Shown: piece by piece, positions 37,192 to 45,129 of the stretch
Layout of the letters: each line of letters starts with the position of its first letter
Numbering within the stretch: the stretch's first letter is position 1
Assembly: GCF_010983895.1 (NCBI RefSeq)
Contig: NZ_CP048836.1
Location: 124,001 to 188,000, forward strand
Length of the DNA: 64,000 bases
Source of the DNA: Nitrogeniibacter mangrovi
Lineage (GTDB): Bacteria; Pseudomonadota; Gammaproteobacteria; Burkholderiales; Rhodocyclaceae
Direction: 5' to 3'
Notes under the pieces: generated by a model
What the model saw: the letters and a program-made list of their open reading frames with translations, nothing else
Told to the model about the DNA's origin: nothing
The model's database searches: none
Position numbers and translations under genes: made by a program

Positions 37192-39327
37192 ATGGACATG
37201 GACAAGTTCTCGCCCAACCGGCGCATCCATGAAGCCCGCATCAAGGGCGAGCGGATCGCGACCTACACCAACGTGCCCAAGTGCACGAGCCCCGACAGGC
37301 CCGTCAGCGTCAGGCCGCCGCTACCCGGCGTCGTGATCCTCGTCCATGGCGTCAACGACATCGGCGAAGCCTACCCCACGCAGGCCGCCGGCCTGTGCGA
37401 AGGGCTCAACCTGCGCCTGGGCCGCAAGGACATCACCCCGGGCACCTGGGATGTGCCGCGTGCCTGCCCCGAGCAGCGCCGGGCCAGCTTCGAGCGTCGC
37501 GCCGACGCCCAAGGCTACAACGCCATCATCCCCTTCTACTGGGGCTACCGCCCGGTGGACATGGCCACCTTTGAGGCCGATCAGCAGCGCTACGAAGAAG
37601 AACTGCGACGCCGCGGTCCGGCCGGCGCCGAGGCACCCTACGACGCCTACTACGTCGAGGGCCGATCCAATCCGAGAACCGGCTACCAGAACACCGATTG
37701 CTTCGGCAACTGGCTCGACGAACACTTCTGCAAGAACGGCGGCGTGTTCGCCAATGCGACGACCAACCTGATCGACATGTGGGGGCCGGGCGGCGACATC
37801 TTCGGGTTGGCCAAGTGGCTTTCGAGCCAGGATCAAGACTTGAGCCACGCCATCTTCGACAACCCTCATCGCATCTACATGGTCAATGCCGCGCAACGGC
37901 TGGCGAATCTGATACTGATGATTCGTGCGAACAAGGCGTCTCGCGATGATTCGCTCAACATCGTGGCGCACAGTCAGGGTACTTTGGTGTCGATGCTCGC
38001 AAACTACCTCGTGTCAATCGACGATTCGGGACTTCGCCCCGCCGACTGCCTCATCCTCAACCACTCTCCCTACAGCCTGGAAACCCCCTTTTTGGAACGC
38101 CACCAGTCTTTCGGCCCGCAGCAGTCGAAGCGCGCGCGCCGCGAGACGCTGGCGAATCTGTGCCGGCTCATCGACGCGCATCGCACGCCGGCCCCGTCGG
38201 CCGCGGCGCTGGTGTGCGAGGGCATGCTCAATCCCGGGGTCGCGAACAAGCCTGGCCATCTGAACGACAACCACGGCAAGGTCTTCAATTACTTCTGCCC
38301 GCACGACGGCACGGTCTCGCTCAGAAACGTGCAGGGTATCGGCTGGCAGGGGGTGCCGGTGGCCGAAGCGGGGCAGTTCGGCGCGGCCTTCGTGCAGCGC
38401 CTCTTCCTCGACGGGCGCGCGCTGGCAACGCCCCCGGGCAAAATGCAGCTGCCCGATCTCAAACGGGCATCGATCACCACGAACAGCGACGTGCCCACCG
38501 GTGAGGTGCGCGACATCAACGCGCCGCAACTGCCCGATTTTGGCTATGTTTTTCAGCGGCCAGGCGGCTGCGCTTACCTGGGGGCATCGGACTGGGGCGT
38601 CGATAGCGCGGCACAGGGCGAAACCGGGCGCAACGTCAAGACTGAGGTCATGGACGATCCGCGTCGCGAAGCGGGCTGGGCGTCGAGCTCGTTTCCATTT
38701 ACGCGCACCGAGCAGGCCGAGGTCGAGCGCGCGTTCAAGGCCCAAGGCAAGGACTGGGAGATCATCTCGGTCAGCGGCGCCAATGCGCGCGGCAAGATCA
38801 TGGTGACACGCTACATGACCGAACAGGAAATGCTCGAACGGGCACGTCGAACGGAAACCAGCAACTCGAATCACTCGGCCATCGTGCTCGACCAGAACGC
38901 CTCGTGTTATGCCGCTGCCTTCGATCTGGCTCTCGGACGGTGTCGCAGTTACGATTGGTCGAAGATCGATGGCGGGGCGTTCTGGCAGAAGCTACTGAGG
39001 GTGGCGGATTGGCGGGACAGCGACATCAAGTTCGACCGCGACTACTACACGCAGGGCGTTCTTCCTCCAGACATCAAGCAACAAATGAACAAACCACCCA
39101 CCATCCCCGGCATCGTCAACGAGAGCACGGAGGCCCGCTTGTATTCGTCGGAGCTTCAGAACATTGATGAACGGATCGCCGCGCACGAACAGCACAAGGG
39201 GCAATGGCCGAAGCTCGAATGGGAGGAGAAGATGCGCAGCCTGCAGATGCAGCGGAGATCGATTGTTCAGGCGCGCGAGTACGCGCTCGAGAAGCAGTCG
39301 CGCTTTCCGGTGGTGCACGGGGAATGA
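37192..39327 (+). CDS. Type VI lipase effector, Tle3 family
   Basis: The 711-residue protein has an alpha/beta hydrolase core: VVILVHGVNDIGEAYP near residue 47 (oxyanion region) and the nucleophile elbow AHSQGT with Ser261. Overall shape and length match the Tle3 (DUF3274) phospholipase effectors that attack membranes of rival cells. It follows vgrG by 17 bases and overlaps the immunity gene by four. The start is ATG 37192. Base composition becomes less GC-rich towards the 3' end, hinting at exchange of effector/immunity modules. Confidence 0.87.
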   Translation: MDMDKFSPNRRIHEARIKGERIATYTNVPKCTSPDRPVSVRPPLPGVVILVHGVNDIGEAYPTQAAGLCEGLNLRLGRKDITPGTWDVPRACPEQRRASFERRADAQGYNAIIPFYWGYRPVDMATFEADQQRYEEELRRRGPAGAEAPYDAYYVEGRSNPRTGYQNTDCFGNWLDEHFCKNGGVFANATTNLIDMWGPGGDIFGLAKWLSSQDQDLSHAIFDNPHRIYMVNAAQRLANLILMIRANKASRDDSLNIVAHSQGTLVSMLANYLVSIDDSGLRPADCLILNHSPYSLETPFLERHQSFGPQQSKRARRETLANLCRLIDAHRTPAPSAAALVCEGMLNPGVANKPGHLNDNHGKVFNYFCPHDGTVSLRNVQGIGWQGVPVAEAGQFGAAFVQRLFLDGRALATPPGKMQLPDLKRASITTNSDVPTGEVRDINAPQLPDFGYVFQRPGGCAYLGASDWGVDSAAQGETGRNVKTEVMDDPRREAGWASSSFPFTRTEQAEVERAFKAQGKDWEIISVSGANARGKIMVTRYMTEQEMLERARRTETSNSNHSAIVLDQNASCYAAAFDLALGRCRSYDWSKIDGGAFWQKLLRVADWRDSDIKFDRDYYTQGVLPPDIKQQMNKPPTIPGIVNESTEARLYSSELQNIDERIAAHEQHKGQWPKLEWEEKMRSLQMQRRSIVQAREYALEKQSRFPVVHGE

Positions 39328-40136
39328 CGCTCGTGAGTTGGATCGTACCGATGTGGACCCTGGTGCTTGCCGTGGCGTGCATCGCGCTTGGCCGACACCT
39401 CTTCCGGCCGCCTGCCCGATTGGCTGCGGCAGCACTCGCCATTCTGGCCCTGATTCCGTGGCTTCCGTCCAGCCATGCCGAGCCACCGCGCAAACCTTCG
39501 ACGCAGATCGTCTACCGGTTTGACGATCATCGATACTTGGAGTTGGTGGGCTATCGATGTGAGGGCGCAATCAACTACGTTGATGAGAAGCGTGGCATTC
39601 ATACGCCGATGATCGACCAGTTCGCGCGCGTGTTTCTTCCACCGATCATGCACGCGGATGACGACGGGGATTTCATCTTCATTCCCTACCACGAGCCGTC
39701 CGCGTTTCGGGTATCGAAGGATCACGGCAAAACGTTCCGGGACGCGCGATGGGTCGGCATCATCGATTTTGGTTCCGAGAACATCAAGCAGATCACCATC
39801 GTCAATCGCCAGGCCTTCATCGAAACCAAGGACGGGCGGGTTTTCATGACGAGCAAGCCGTTTGGAAAGGGATGGGGAATGCTTGTGGTCGACCCTGTCA
39901 ATCACTTGCCTTCGACCGTTTTTTCCGAGCGCCCGGAATTCCAGGATCTCCCCACCGAAGTCCCGGAGGTCAAGAACTACAAAGGCTGGACCGAGATGCA
40001 CTGCGACCCCGACCTGCAAGGGCCGCCCAAGGCGACGCTGGGCACGCACTGGAACGCCTTCCAGGCCGACGTGCTGGCTTTCCTCGGCCGCACTGTCGCC
40101 TGGCCGGCGGCGTGGCTGGTGCGGGCGCTGGCGTGA
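39324..40136 (+). CDS. Tli3-like immunity protein, membrane-anchored or periplasmic
   Basis: The 270-residue protein starts at ATG 39324 overlapping the effector stop and has two hydrophobic N-terminal stretches (WIVPMWTLVLAVACIALG and AAAALAILALIPWLPS), which place it at the inner membrane or in the periplasm. The middle (DDGDFIFIPYHEPSAFRVSKDHGKTF) resembles the Tli3 immunity family. A lipase effector that acts from the periplasmic side is neutralised there. Lower GC in the centre than vgrG suggests recent acquisition. Confidence 0.78.
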   Translation: MTLVSWIVPMWTLVLAVACIALGRHLFRPPARLAAAALAILALIPWLPSSHAEPPRKPSTQIVYRFDDHRYLELVGYRCEGAINYVDEKRGIHTPMIDQFARVFLPPIMHADDDGDFIFIPYHEPSAFRVSKDHGKTFRDARWVGIIDFGSENIKQITIVNRQAFIETKDGRVFMTSKPFGKGWGMLVVDPVNHLPSTVFSERPEFQDLPTEVPEVKNYKGWTEMHCDPDLQGPPKATLGTHWNAFQADVLAFLGRTVAWPAAWLVRALA

Positions 40137-40289
40137 GCGCCCGACCGAGGGCCTGATCCTCAAGCGCTCGCCAGACGGACTGGCGACGACAGCGACAGCT
40201 CCCCGGCGGTCGGTGAGGTGAGCGAGACGCAATTCGAGGCTGAACAGTGTCGCGATTCCCGGGGCAGTCCAGCGGCTCCGCTCCAAAAA

Positions 40290-40319
40290 GGACAAGGGCG
40301 CCACATGGCGCCCTTGTCC
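40290..40319. terminator. Intrinsic terminator between immunity and phasin genes
   Basis: GGACAAGGGCGCCA pairs with TGGCGCCCTTGTCC around CA. On the minus strand it is followed by five T residues, so it ends the phasin transcript; it can also stop the T6SS transcript. Confidence 0.82.
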
Positions 40320-40340
40320 ATTTGCTCGAAGCCGTCTCGG

Positions 40341-40844
40341 TCAGGCCGTCTTGCGCACTGCGGTGCGGCGGCGTGCCGGGGCTTTCGGGGCCTCTTGCTC
40401 CAGTGACTTGAGCATGCTGGCGCCGGCTTCGGCGGCCAGTTCGGTGCTCTCTTCGGCGGCGTCGCTCATCAGTTCGGCGGCGTCGACGAAGATCTCGAGG
40501 CCGGCCGGGGTCCAGCGTTGCAGGTCTTCGTAGGTGGCGTGGGCGGTGCGGTGGGCGGTGTCCATCTGGGCTTCGAGCAGGGCGACCCATTGCTCGTAGC
40601 TGTCGGTGAACACCTGCAGGGCGTTCTGGAGCATGGAGACGGCGGTATCCACCTGCATGGGGGCGGGCTGGGCGCCGGCGAGCAGGGAATGCGCGCGGGT
40701 GGCATGGGTGCCGAAGCTGTCGCGGGCGTGCTGCAGGGACAGCTGGGTCATGCGTTCGAGGGCGTCGACCCCGAGCTGGCCGTAGGCGTGCAGGTGGTCG
40801 AGGGAGTCGATATGGTGTTCGCGAACGAGCGCCTGGGCGATCAT
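40341..40844 (-). CDS. Phasin family protein
   Basis: The 167-residue helical protein resembles phasins that coat polyhydroxyalkanoate granules: LDHLHAYGQLGVDALERMTQ near the start, an amphipathic coiled region, and an Ala/Lys-rich tail (APKAPARRRTAVRKTA). The start at 40844 is preceded by CAGGAGAC. An upstream extension to 41009 lacks phasin character. It is a single gene with its own terminator; a PHA synthase is not in the window. Confidence 0.8.
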   Translation of the reverse strand: MIAQALVREHHIDSLDHLHAYGQLGVDALERMTQLSLQHARDSFGTHATRAHSLLAGAQPAPMQVDTAVSMLQNALQVFTDSYEQWVALLEAQMDTAHRTAHATYEDLQRWTPAGLEIFVDAAELMSDAAEESTELAAEAGASMLKSLEQEAPKAPARRRTAVRKTA

Positions 40845-41234
40845 GTGAGTCTCCTGAAAAGGCGTTGCAACGGGTGGGGACAGCCTAAACACGGTGTGTG
40901 ACAACTCGATGCACGAGTCATGACAGCGGGTTCGGGCGCTGTCGTCGACGCCGGGTATCGGGGGCGGCGCAGGTGTGCGAAGGATACCTGCGATTGTGCA
41001 TTGCATCAAAGCAGGTACAATGTTCCTACAAAACTATTTTGCGTTCCAGCGCTTGCCGGTGACCCCGGCGCGGTAGCCCGACCGGTCGGAACGCGCGCTC
41101 GCCGCCTGTACACAGGGGCATCCGCGGTCCTGCCGTCGTGCCGACGGTGGGGGCGCACAGCACGATCCTGCGTGCCGATCCCGGTCGATCGAAGGTGGCG
41201 GTCTACCGCCGGCCGGCGCTGACGTCCTGACGTC
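40845..41234. promoter_or_regulatory. Intergenic region with sigma-70-like promoter for the MFS/ggpPS operon
   Basis: This 390-base stretch between divergent genes holds no convincing gene. On the plus strand, TTGTGC (40994-40999) and TACAAT (41016-41021) are separated by 16 bases, a plausible sigma-70 promoter that would give a 5' leader of about 205 bases. The leader includes several GC-rich hairpin-forming stretches but no riboswitch I recognise. The phasin promoter should lie near 40860-40920 on the minus strand; no clear boxes are seen. Confidence 0.45.
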
Positions 41235-42491
41235 ATGGTTTCCGTAGTCGCTCGCATTCTGGCGCTTCTTTCCGGGACCGTCCTGCTGTTGCTCGGGGTC
41301 GGTCTGCTCAACACCCTGCTCGTGCTGCGTGGTGCGTACGAGGGGTTCTCCGACGACACCCTGGGGCTGATGGGGTCGAGCTATTTCGCCGGGTTTCTGG
41401 TGGGGACCCTGGCGGTGCCGCACCTGATCCGGCGGATGGGGCACATCCGCGCCTTCGCGTTCTTCACCGCGGCGCTGACCGCGGCGGTGCTCGGACACCT
41501 GATGCGCATCGACGCCACCGTGTGGATCGTCCTGCGCGTGGTGGCGGGGGCCGCCATCGTGGGCCTCTACATCGTGATCGAGAGCTGGTTGTCCAGCCAT
41601 GCGGGGGATCAGCTGCGCGGGCGGGTGTTCGCCATCTACATGGTGTGCAACCTCGGTGCGCTGGCGGCGGCACAGCAGTTGCTGGCCATCGATGCGCCGT
41701 CCGGCTACCTGTTGTTCGTGATTGCGGCGGCGCTGGTGTGCGTGGCCGCCATGCCGGTGTCCGCCACCCGGCTGGCACCGCCGGAGGTGCCGGCCGAGGG
41801 GCGCATGTCCCTGCGCGGCTGTTACCGCAAGGCGCCGGTGGCGGTGGTCGCGGGCGTGCTCTCGGGGCTGGCGATGGGGGCGTTCTGGAGCCTGGGGGCG
41901 GTGTATGTGCGCCGGCTCGGGGCGGGCGAGACGGTGGCCGCCGATTTCATGACCGCGGCCATTCTCGGCGGCGTGGCGCTGCAGTGGCCGATCGGGCATT
42001 TTTCCGATGGCAGTGACCGGCGCCGGGCGCTGGTGCTCGTCGCGCTGCTGACGACGGCCGCCGCCGCGGCGATGTTGCTGGTGGGCGCGGGGTACTGGCC
42101 GCTGTTGGCCGCGGCCTTCGCCTTCGGGGGGGTGGCATTTTCGCTCTATCCGATCGCGGTGGCGCACCTGATCGACCATCTCCGCACCGAGGAGATCCTG
42201 AGCGGCAATGCCACTTTGCTACTCTTTCACGGGGGCGGCGCGGCCGTCGGGCCGATGATCGCCGGTGCGCTCATGGCGCATCTGGGCCCCATGGCCCTGC
42301 CCCTCCATTTCATGGTGATGACGCTGCTGCTGGCGGGCATCGCCTTCTGGCACACACGCCGTCGTGACGACGTGATCGTCGACGAACCGGCGGTGTTCGT
42401 GCCCATGGTGCGTACCTCGCAGGGTGCGTTGGACATGATGGCGTCCGCCGAGCAGGCCGCGGGCGCCACGACCGAAACCCACACCAACTGA
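41235..42491 (+). CDS. Major facilitator superfamily transporter
   Basis: The 418-residue membrane protein has about 12 transmembrane segments and resembles YcaD-type MFS carriers: YFAGFLVGTLAVPHLIRRMG in loop 2-3 is a family A motif variant, and WIVLRVVAGAAIVGLYIVIESW forms helix 4-5. The substrate is unknown. It lies 11 bases upstream of the glucosylglycerol synthase gene and is probably co-transcribed, so export or uptake of an osmolyte is conceivable. Confidence 0.83.
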   Translation: MVSVVARILALLSGTVLLLLGVGLLNTLLVLRGAYEGFSDDTLGLMGSSYFAGFLVGTLAVPHLIRRMGHIRAFAFFTAALTAAVLGHLMRIDATVWIVLRVVAGAAIVGLYIVIESWLSSHAGDQLRGRVFAIYMVCNLGALAAAQQLLAIDAPSGYLLFVIAAALVCVAAMPVSATRLAPPEVPAEGRMSLRGCYRKAPVAVVAGVLSGLAMGAFWSLGAVYVRRLGAGETVAADFMTAAILGGVALQWPIGHFSDGSDRRRALVLVALLTTAAAAAMLLVGAGYWPLLAAAFAFGGVAFSLYPIAVAHLIDHLRTEEILSGNATLLLFHGGGAAVGPMIAGALMAHLGPMALPLHFMVMTLLLAGIAFWHTRRRDDVIVDEPAVFVPMVRTSQGALDMMASAEQAAGATTETHTN

Positions 42492-42502
42492 GGACTATAA
42501 CG

Positions 42503-44800
42503 ATGATTCTTGCAACCGATCTCGACGGGACTTTCCTGGCAGGCGATCCGGAAAACCGCAGCCGTCTCTACCAGCTGATCGCGAACCACCCCGAAATCAC
42601 CCTGGTGTTCGTGACCGGGCGGGGGTTGGAGGTGGTGATGCCGCTGCTCGACGATCCGACCATTCCCCAGCCCGATTTCATCATCTGCGACGTGGGTGCC
42701 ACCGTCGTCGAAGGCACGCACCTGCAGCCGATCGAGCCCATCCAGTCGGCCATCGAGGGCATCTGGCCGGGCCAGCACGTGGTGGCGAATCACATCGGCG
42801 AGATTCCCGGCATCCGCCGCCAGAAGGTGCCGCAGCAGCGACGCTGCTCCTACTTCTGCGATGCCGACGCGGTCACCTCGGAGCTGGTCGCGCGGGTCGA
42901 GGCCCTGGGCTGCGATCTGCTGTTCTCCGCCGACAAGTACTTGGACGTGCTGCCGCGCGGGGTCAACAAGGGCAGCACCCTGGTCCAGCTCGTCGACCTG
43001 CTCGAAGTGCCCCATGACGAGGTGCTCGTGGCGGGCGACACGCTGAACGATCTGGGCATGTTCGAGGTGGGCTTCTTCGGCGTCGCGGTGGGCGAGTCCG
43101 AGCAGGGCCTGTTCCGGGCGACGCGCGACCGCTCCAAGATCCTGCATGCCAAGCACACCGGCTGTGGCGGCATCCTCGAGGCGCTGTCGCACTTCGGCTT
43201 TCTGGGCGAGGGGGCGGTGGATGCCGAGGTCGCGGAGATGGCCAAGCCGGGGCGCTCCGAGCTGGTGATGGTCTATCACCGCCTGCCCTACGAGGAGAGC
43301 TGGGAGAACGGCGAGCTGGTGCGCCGCCGGCCGACCTCGCCGAACGGCATCATGCCCACGCTCATGTCCTTCTTCAAGGGCGGGCAGCGCGGCGCCTGGG
43401 TCGCCTGGTCGATCCACGATCCGGAAGGCGGCCGTCCCTTCGAGACCCACACCGTGGTCGACCGCAAGGCCTATCCCGGGCTGGTGGCCGCCCGCGTCGC
43501 GCTCACCAAGAACGATGTGGACGTCTTCTACAAGCGCTTTTCCAAGGAGGCCTTCTGGCCGACGCTGCATACCTTCTGGGAGCGCGCCCATTTCCGTGAA
43601 GAGGACTGGGAGATCTTCCTCAAGGTCAACCGCCTGTTCGCCGAGCGCACCGCCGCCGAGGCCGCCGAGGGCGCGCTGGTGTGGCTGCACGACTACAACC
43701 TGTGGATGGTGCCGGCCTTCCTGCGCGAGCTGCGCCCCGATCTGCGCATCGCCTTCTTCCACCACACCTACTTCCCCTCGGCCGACGTGTTCAACGTGCT
43801 GCCGTGGCGGCGCGAGATCATCGGCAGCCTCATGCAGTGCGACTACATCGGCTTCCACATCCCGCGCCAGGTGGAGAACTTCATCGACGCGGCCCAGGGC
43901 GTGCTGCCGGTCAAGGTGGTCGAGCGCAAGGCCAGCGCGCCGCGCTTTCGCACCTACGGGTGCGCCGTCGGGGTCGACAGCTACGCGACCACCATCGAGG
44001 TCCATAACCGCTGTATCGGCCTCGGGGCCCATCCGGTGGGGCTGGACGTGGGCCGGATCGAGAAGATCCTCGCCGACCCGGCCACCGACAAACGCCTGGC
44101 GACCCTGCGCCAGGAACTGGCGGGCCAGCGCATGGTGCTGTCGGTCGAGCGGCTCGATTACACCAAGGGCACGCTGCAGAAGATCGAGGCCTTCGAGCGC
44201 CTGCTCGACAACCATCCGGAATTCCACGGCAAGGTCACGCTGGTGACCGTGTGCGTGCCGGCGGCGCGGGAGATGACCATCTACCGCGAACTGCAGTCGC
44301 AGATCGAGCAGGCCGTCGGCCGCGTCAATGGCCGCTTCTCCAAGGTCGGATGGACGCCGCTGCAGTTCTTCTTCCGCCCGCTGCCCTTCGATGAGGTGGT
44401 GAGCTACTACGCCGTGGCCGATGTCATGTGGATCACGCCGCTGCGTGACGGGCTCAACCTCGTGGCCAAGGAATATGTGGCCACCCAGGGCCTCACCGAC
44501 GGCACGGGTGTGCTGGTGCTGTCCGAATTCGCCGGGGCCGCGGCCGAACTGCACGGCACCTTGCTGACCAATCCGCACGACCCGGTCGATCTGGAAGAGA
44601 AGATCTACATCGGTCTGGCCATGAGTGCCTCGACCGGCGATCCGCGTGCCCGTATGCGCGAGCAGTTCGGCATCGTCAATCACAACAACGTGCAGCACTG
44701 GGGCGAGGAGTTCATTGCCGCCGTCAAGGCGGTGGACACCACCCCCCTGGAGATGCGCGAAGCACCCGCCCCGGAGGGCGCGCTCACCGGCGTCGACTGA
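42503..44800 (+). CDS. ggpPS: Bifunctional glucosylglycerol-phosphate phosphatase/synthase
   Basis: The 765-residue fusion has an N-terminal HAD phosphatase (DLDGTF, VAGDTLNDLGMFEVG) of about 240 residues and a C-terminal GT20 glycosyltransferase like trehalose-phosphate synthase (LVWLHDYNLWMVPAFLRE, FFHHTYFPS, SVERLDYTKG, PLRDGLNLVAKEYVA). This order is that of GgpPS enzymes, which make glucosylglycerol from ADP-glucose and glycerol-3-phosphate for osmoprotection. A trehalose-phosphate synthase fusion is the main alternative, but those have the reverse domain order. It suggests tolerance to salt or drying. Confidence 0.85.
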   Translation: MILATDLDGTFLAGDPENRSRLYQLIANHPEITLVFVTGRGLEVVMPLLDDPTIPQPDFIICDVGATVVEGTHLQPIEPIQSAIEGIWPGQHVVANHIGEIPGIRRQKVPQQRRCSYFCDADAVTSELVARVEALGCDLLFSADKYLDVLPRGVNKGSTLVQLVDLLEVPHDEVLVAGDTLNDLGMFEVGFFGVAVGESEQGLFRATRDRSKILHAKHTGCGGILEALSHFGFLGEGAVDAEVAEMAKPGRSELVMVYHRLPYEESWENGELVRRRPTSPNGIMPTLMSFFKGGQRGAWVAWSIHDPEGGRPFETHTVVDRKAYPGLVAARVALTKNDVDVFYKRFSKEAFWPTLHTFWERAHFREEDWEIFLKVNRLFAERTAAEAAEGALVWLHDYNLWMVPAFLRELRPDLRIAFFHHTYFPSADVFNVLPWRREIIGSLMQCDYIGFHIPRQVENFIDAAQGVLPVKVVERKASAPRFRTYGCAVGVDSYATTIEVHNRCIGLGAHPVGLDVGRIEKILADPATDKRLATLRQELAGQRMVLSVERLDYTKGTLQKIEAFERLLDNHPEFHGKVTLVTVCVPAAREMTIYRELQSQIEQAVGRVNGRFSKVGWTPLQFFFRPLPFDEVVSYYAVADVMWITPLRDGLNLVAKEYVATQGLTDGTGVLVLSEFAGAAAELHGTLLTNPHDPVDLEEKIYIGLAMSASTGDPRARMREQFGIVNHNNVQHWGEEFIAAVKAVDTTPLEMREAPAPEGALTGVD

Positions 44801-44865
44801 GGTTCAGCGCCGCGGTGCGATGCCCGACAGCGCCCGGTGCCGGGCCCGCTCGGGCGATGATCGTC

Positions 44866-44885
44866 GGGCCGCCCACGGGCGGCCC
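44866..44885. terminator. Intrinsic terminator
   Basis: GGGCCGCC pairs with GGCGGCCC around a short CACG loop, followed by GTCATTTTATC on the plus strand. It lies between the convergent ggpPS and feoC genes. Confidence 0.72.
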
Positions 44886-44891
44886 GTCATT

Positions 44892-45116
44892 TTATCGGGG
44901 GGCGGACCAGGCGTAGACGTCGAGCGTGTCTGGATTGCATTTGCAGCAATCGCCGCAGTTCGTCTGCGCTGGCAGTTTGTGCACCCGCCCCTTGCGCTCG
45001 AGGGTGTCGAGCATCGCGCGCAGGGCGTCCGGGGTCATGCCGAGGGCCAGGGACAGTTCCTGCACGCTGGCGCGTTCGCGTTGCTTGAGGGTGTCTCGGA
45101 GTCGGTTCAACAGCAT
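44892..45116 (-). CDS. feoC: FeoC-like protein of the ferrous iron transport operon
   Basis: The 74-residue protein has a winged-helix N-terminus (MLLNRLRDTLKQRERASVQ, ALGMTPDALRAML) and a Cys-rich loop CGDCCKC that could hold an iron-sulfur cluster or metal. It lies 13 bases downstream of feoB and is the last gene of the operon. FeoC proteins modulate FeoB levels or activity. Note that the overlapping frame running to 45458 is a shadow of feoB. Confidence 0.82.
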   Translation of the reverse strand: MLLNRLRDTLKQRERASVQELSLALGMTPDALRAMLDTLERKGRVHKLPAQTNCGDCCKCNPDTLDVYAWSAPR

Positions 45117-45129
45117 CGGAATCGTCTCT

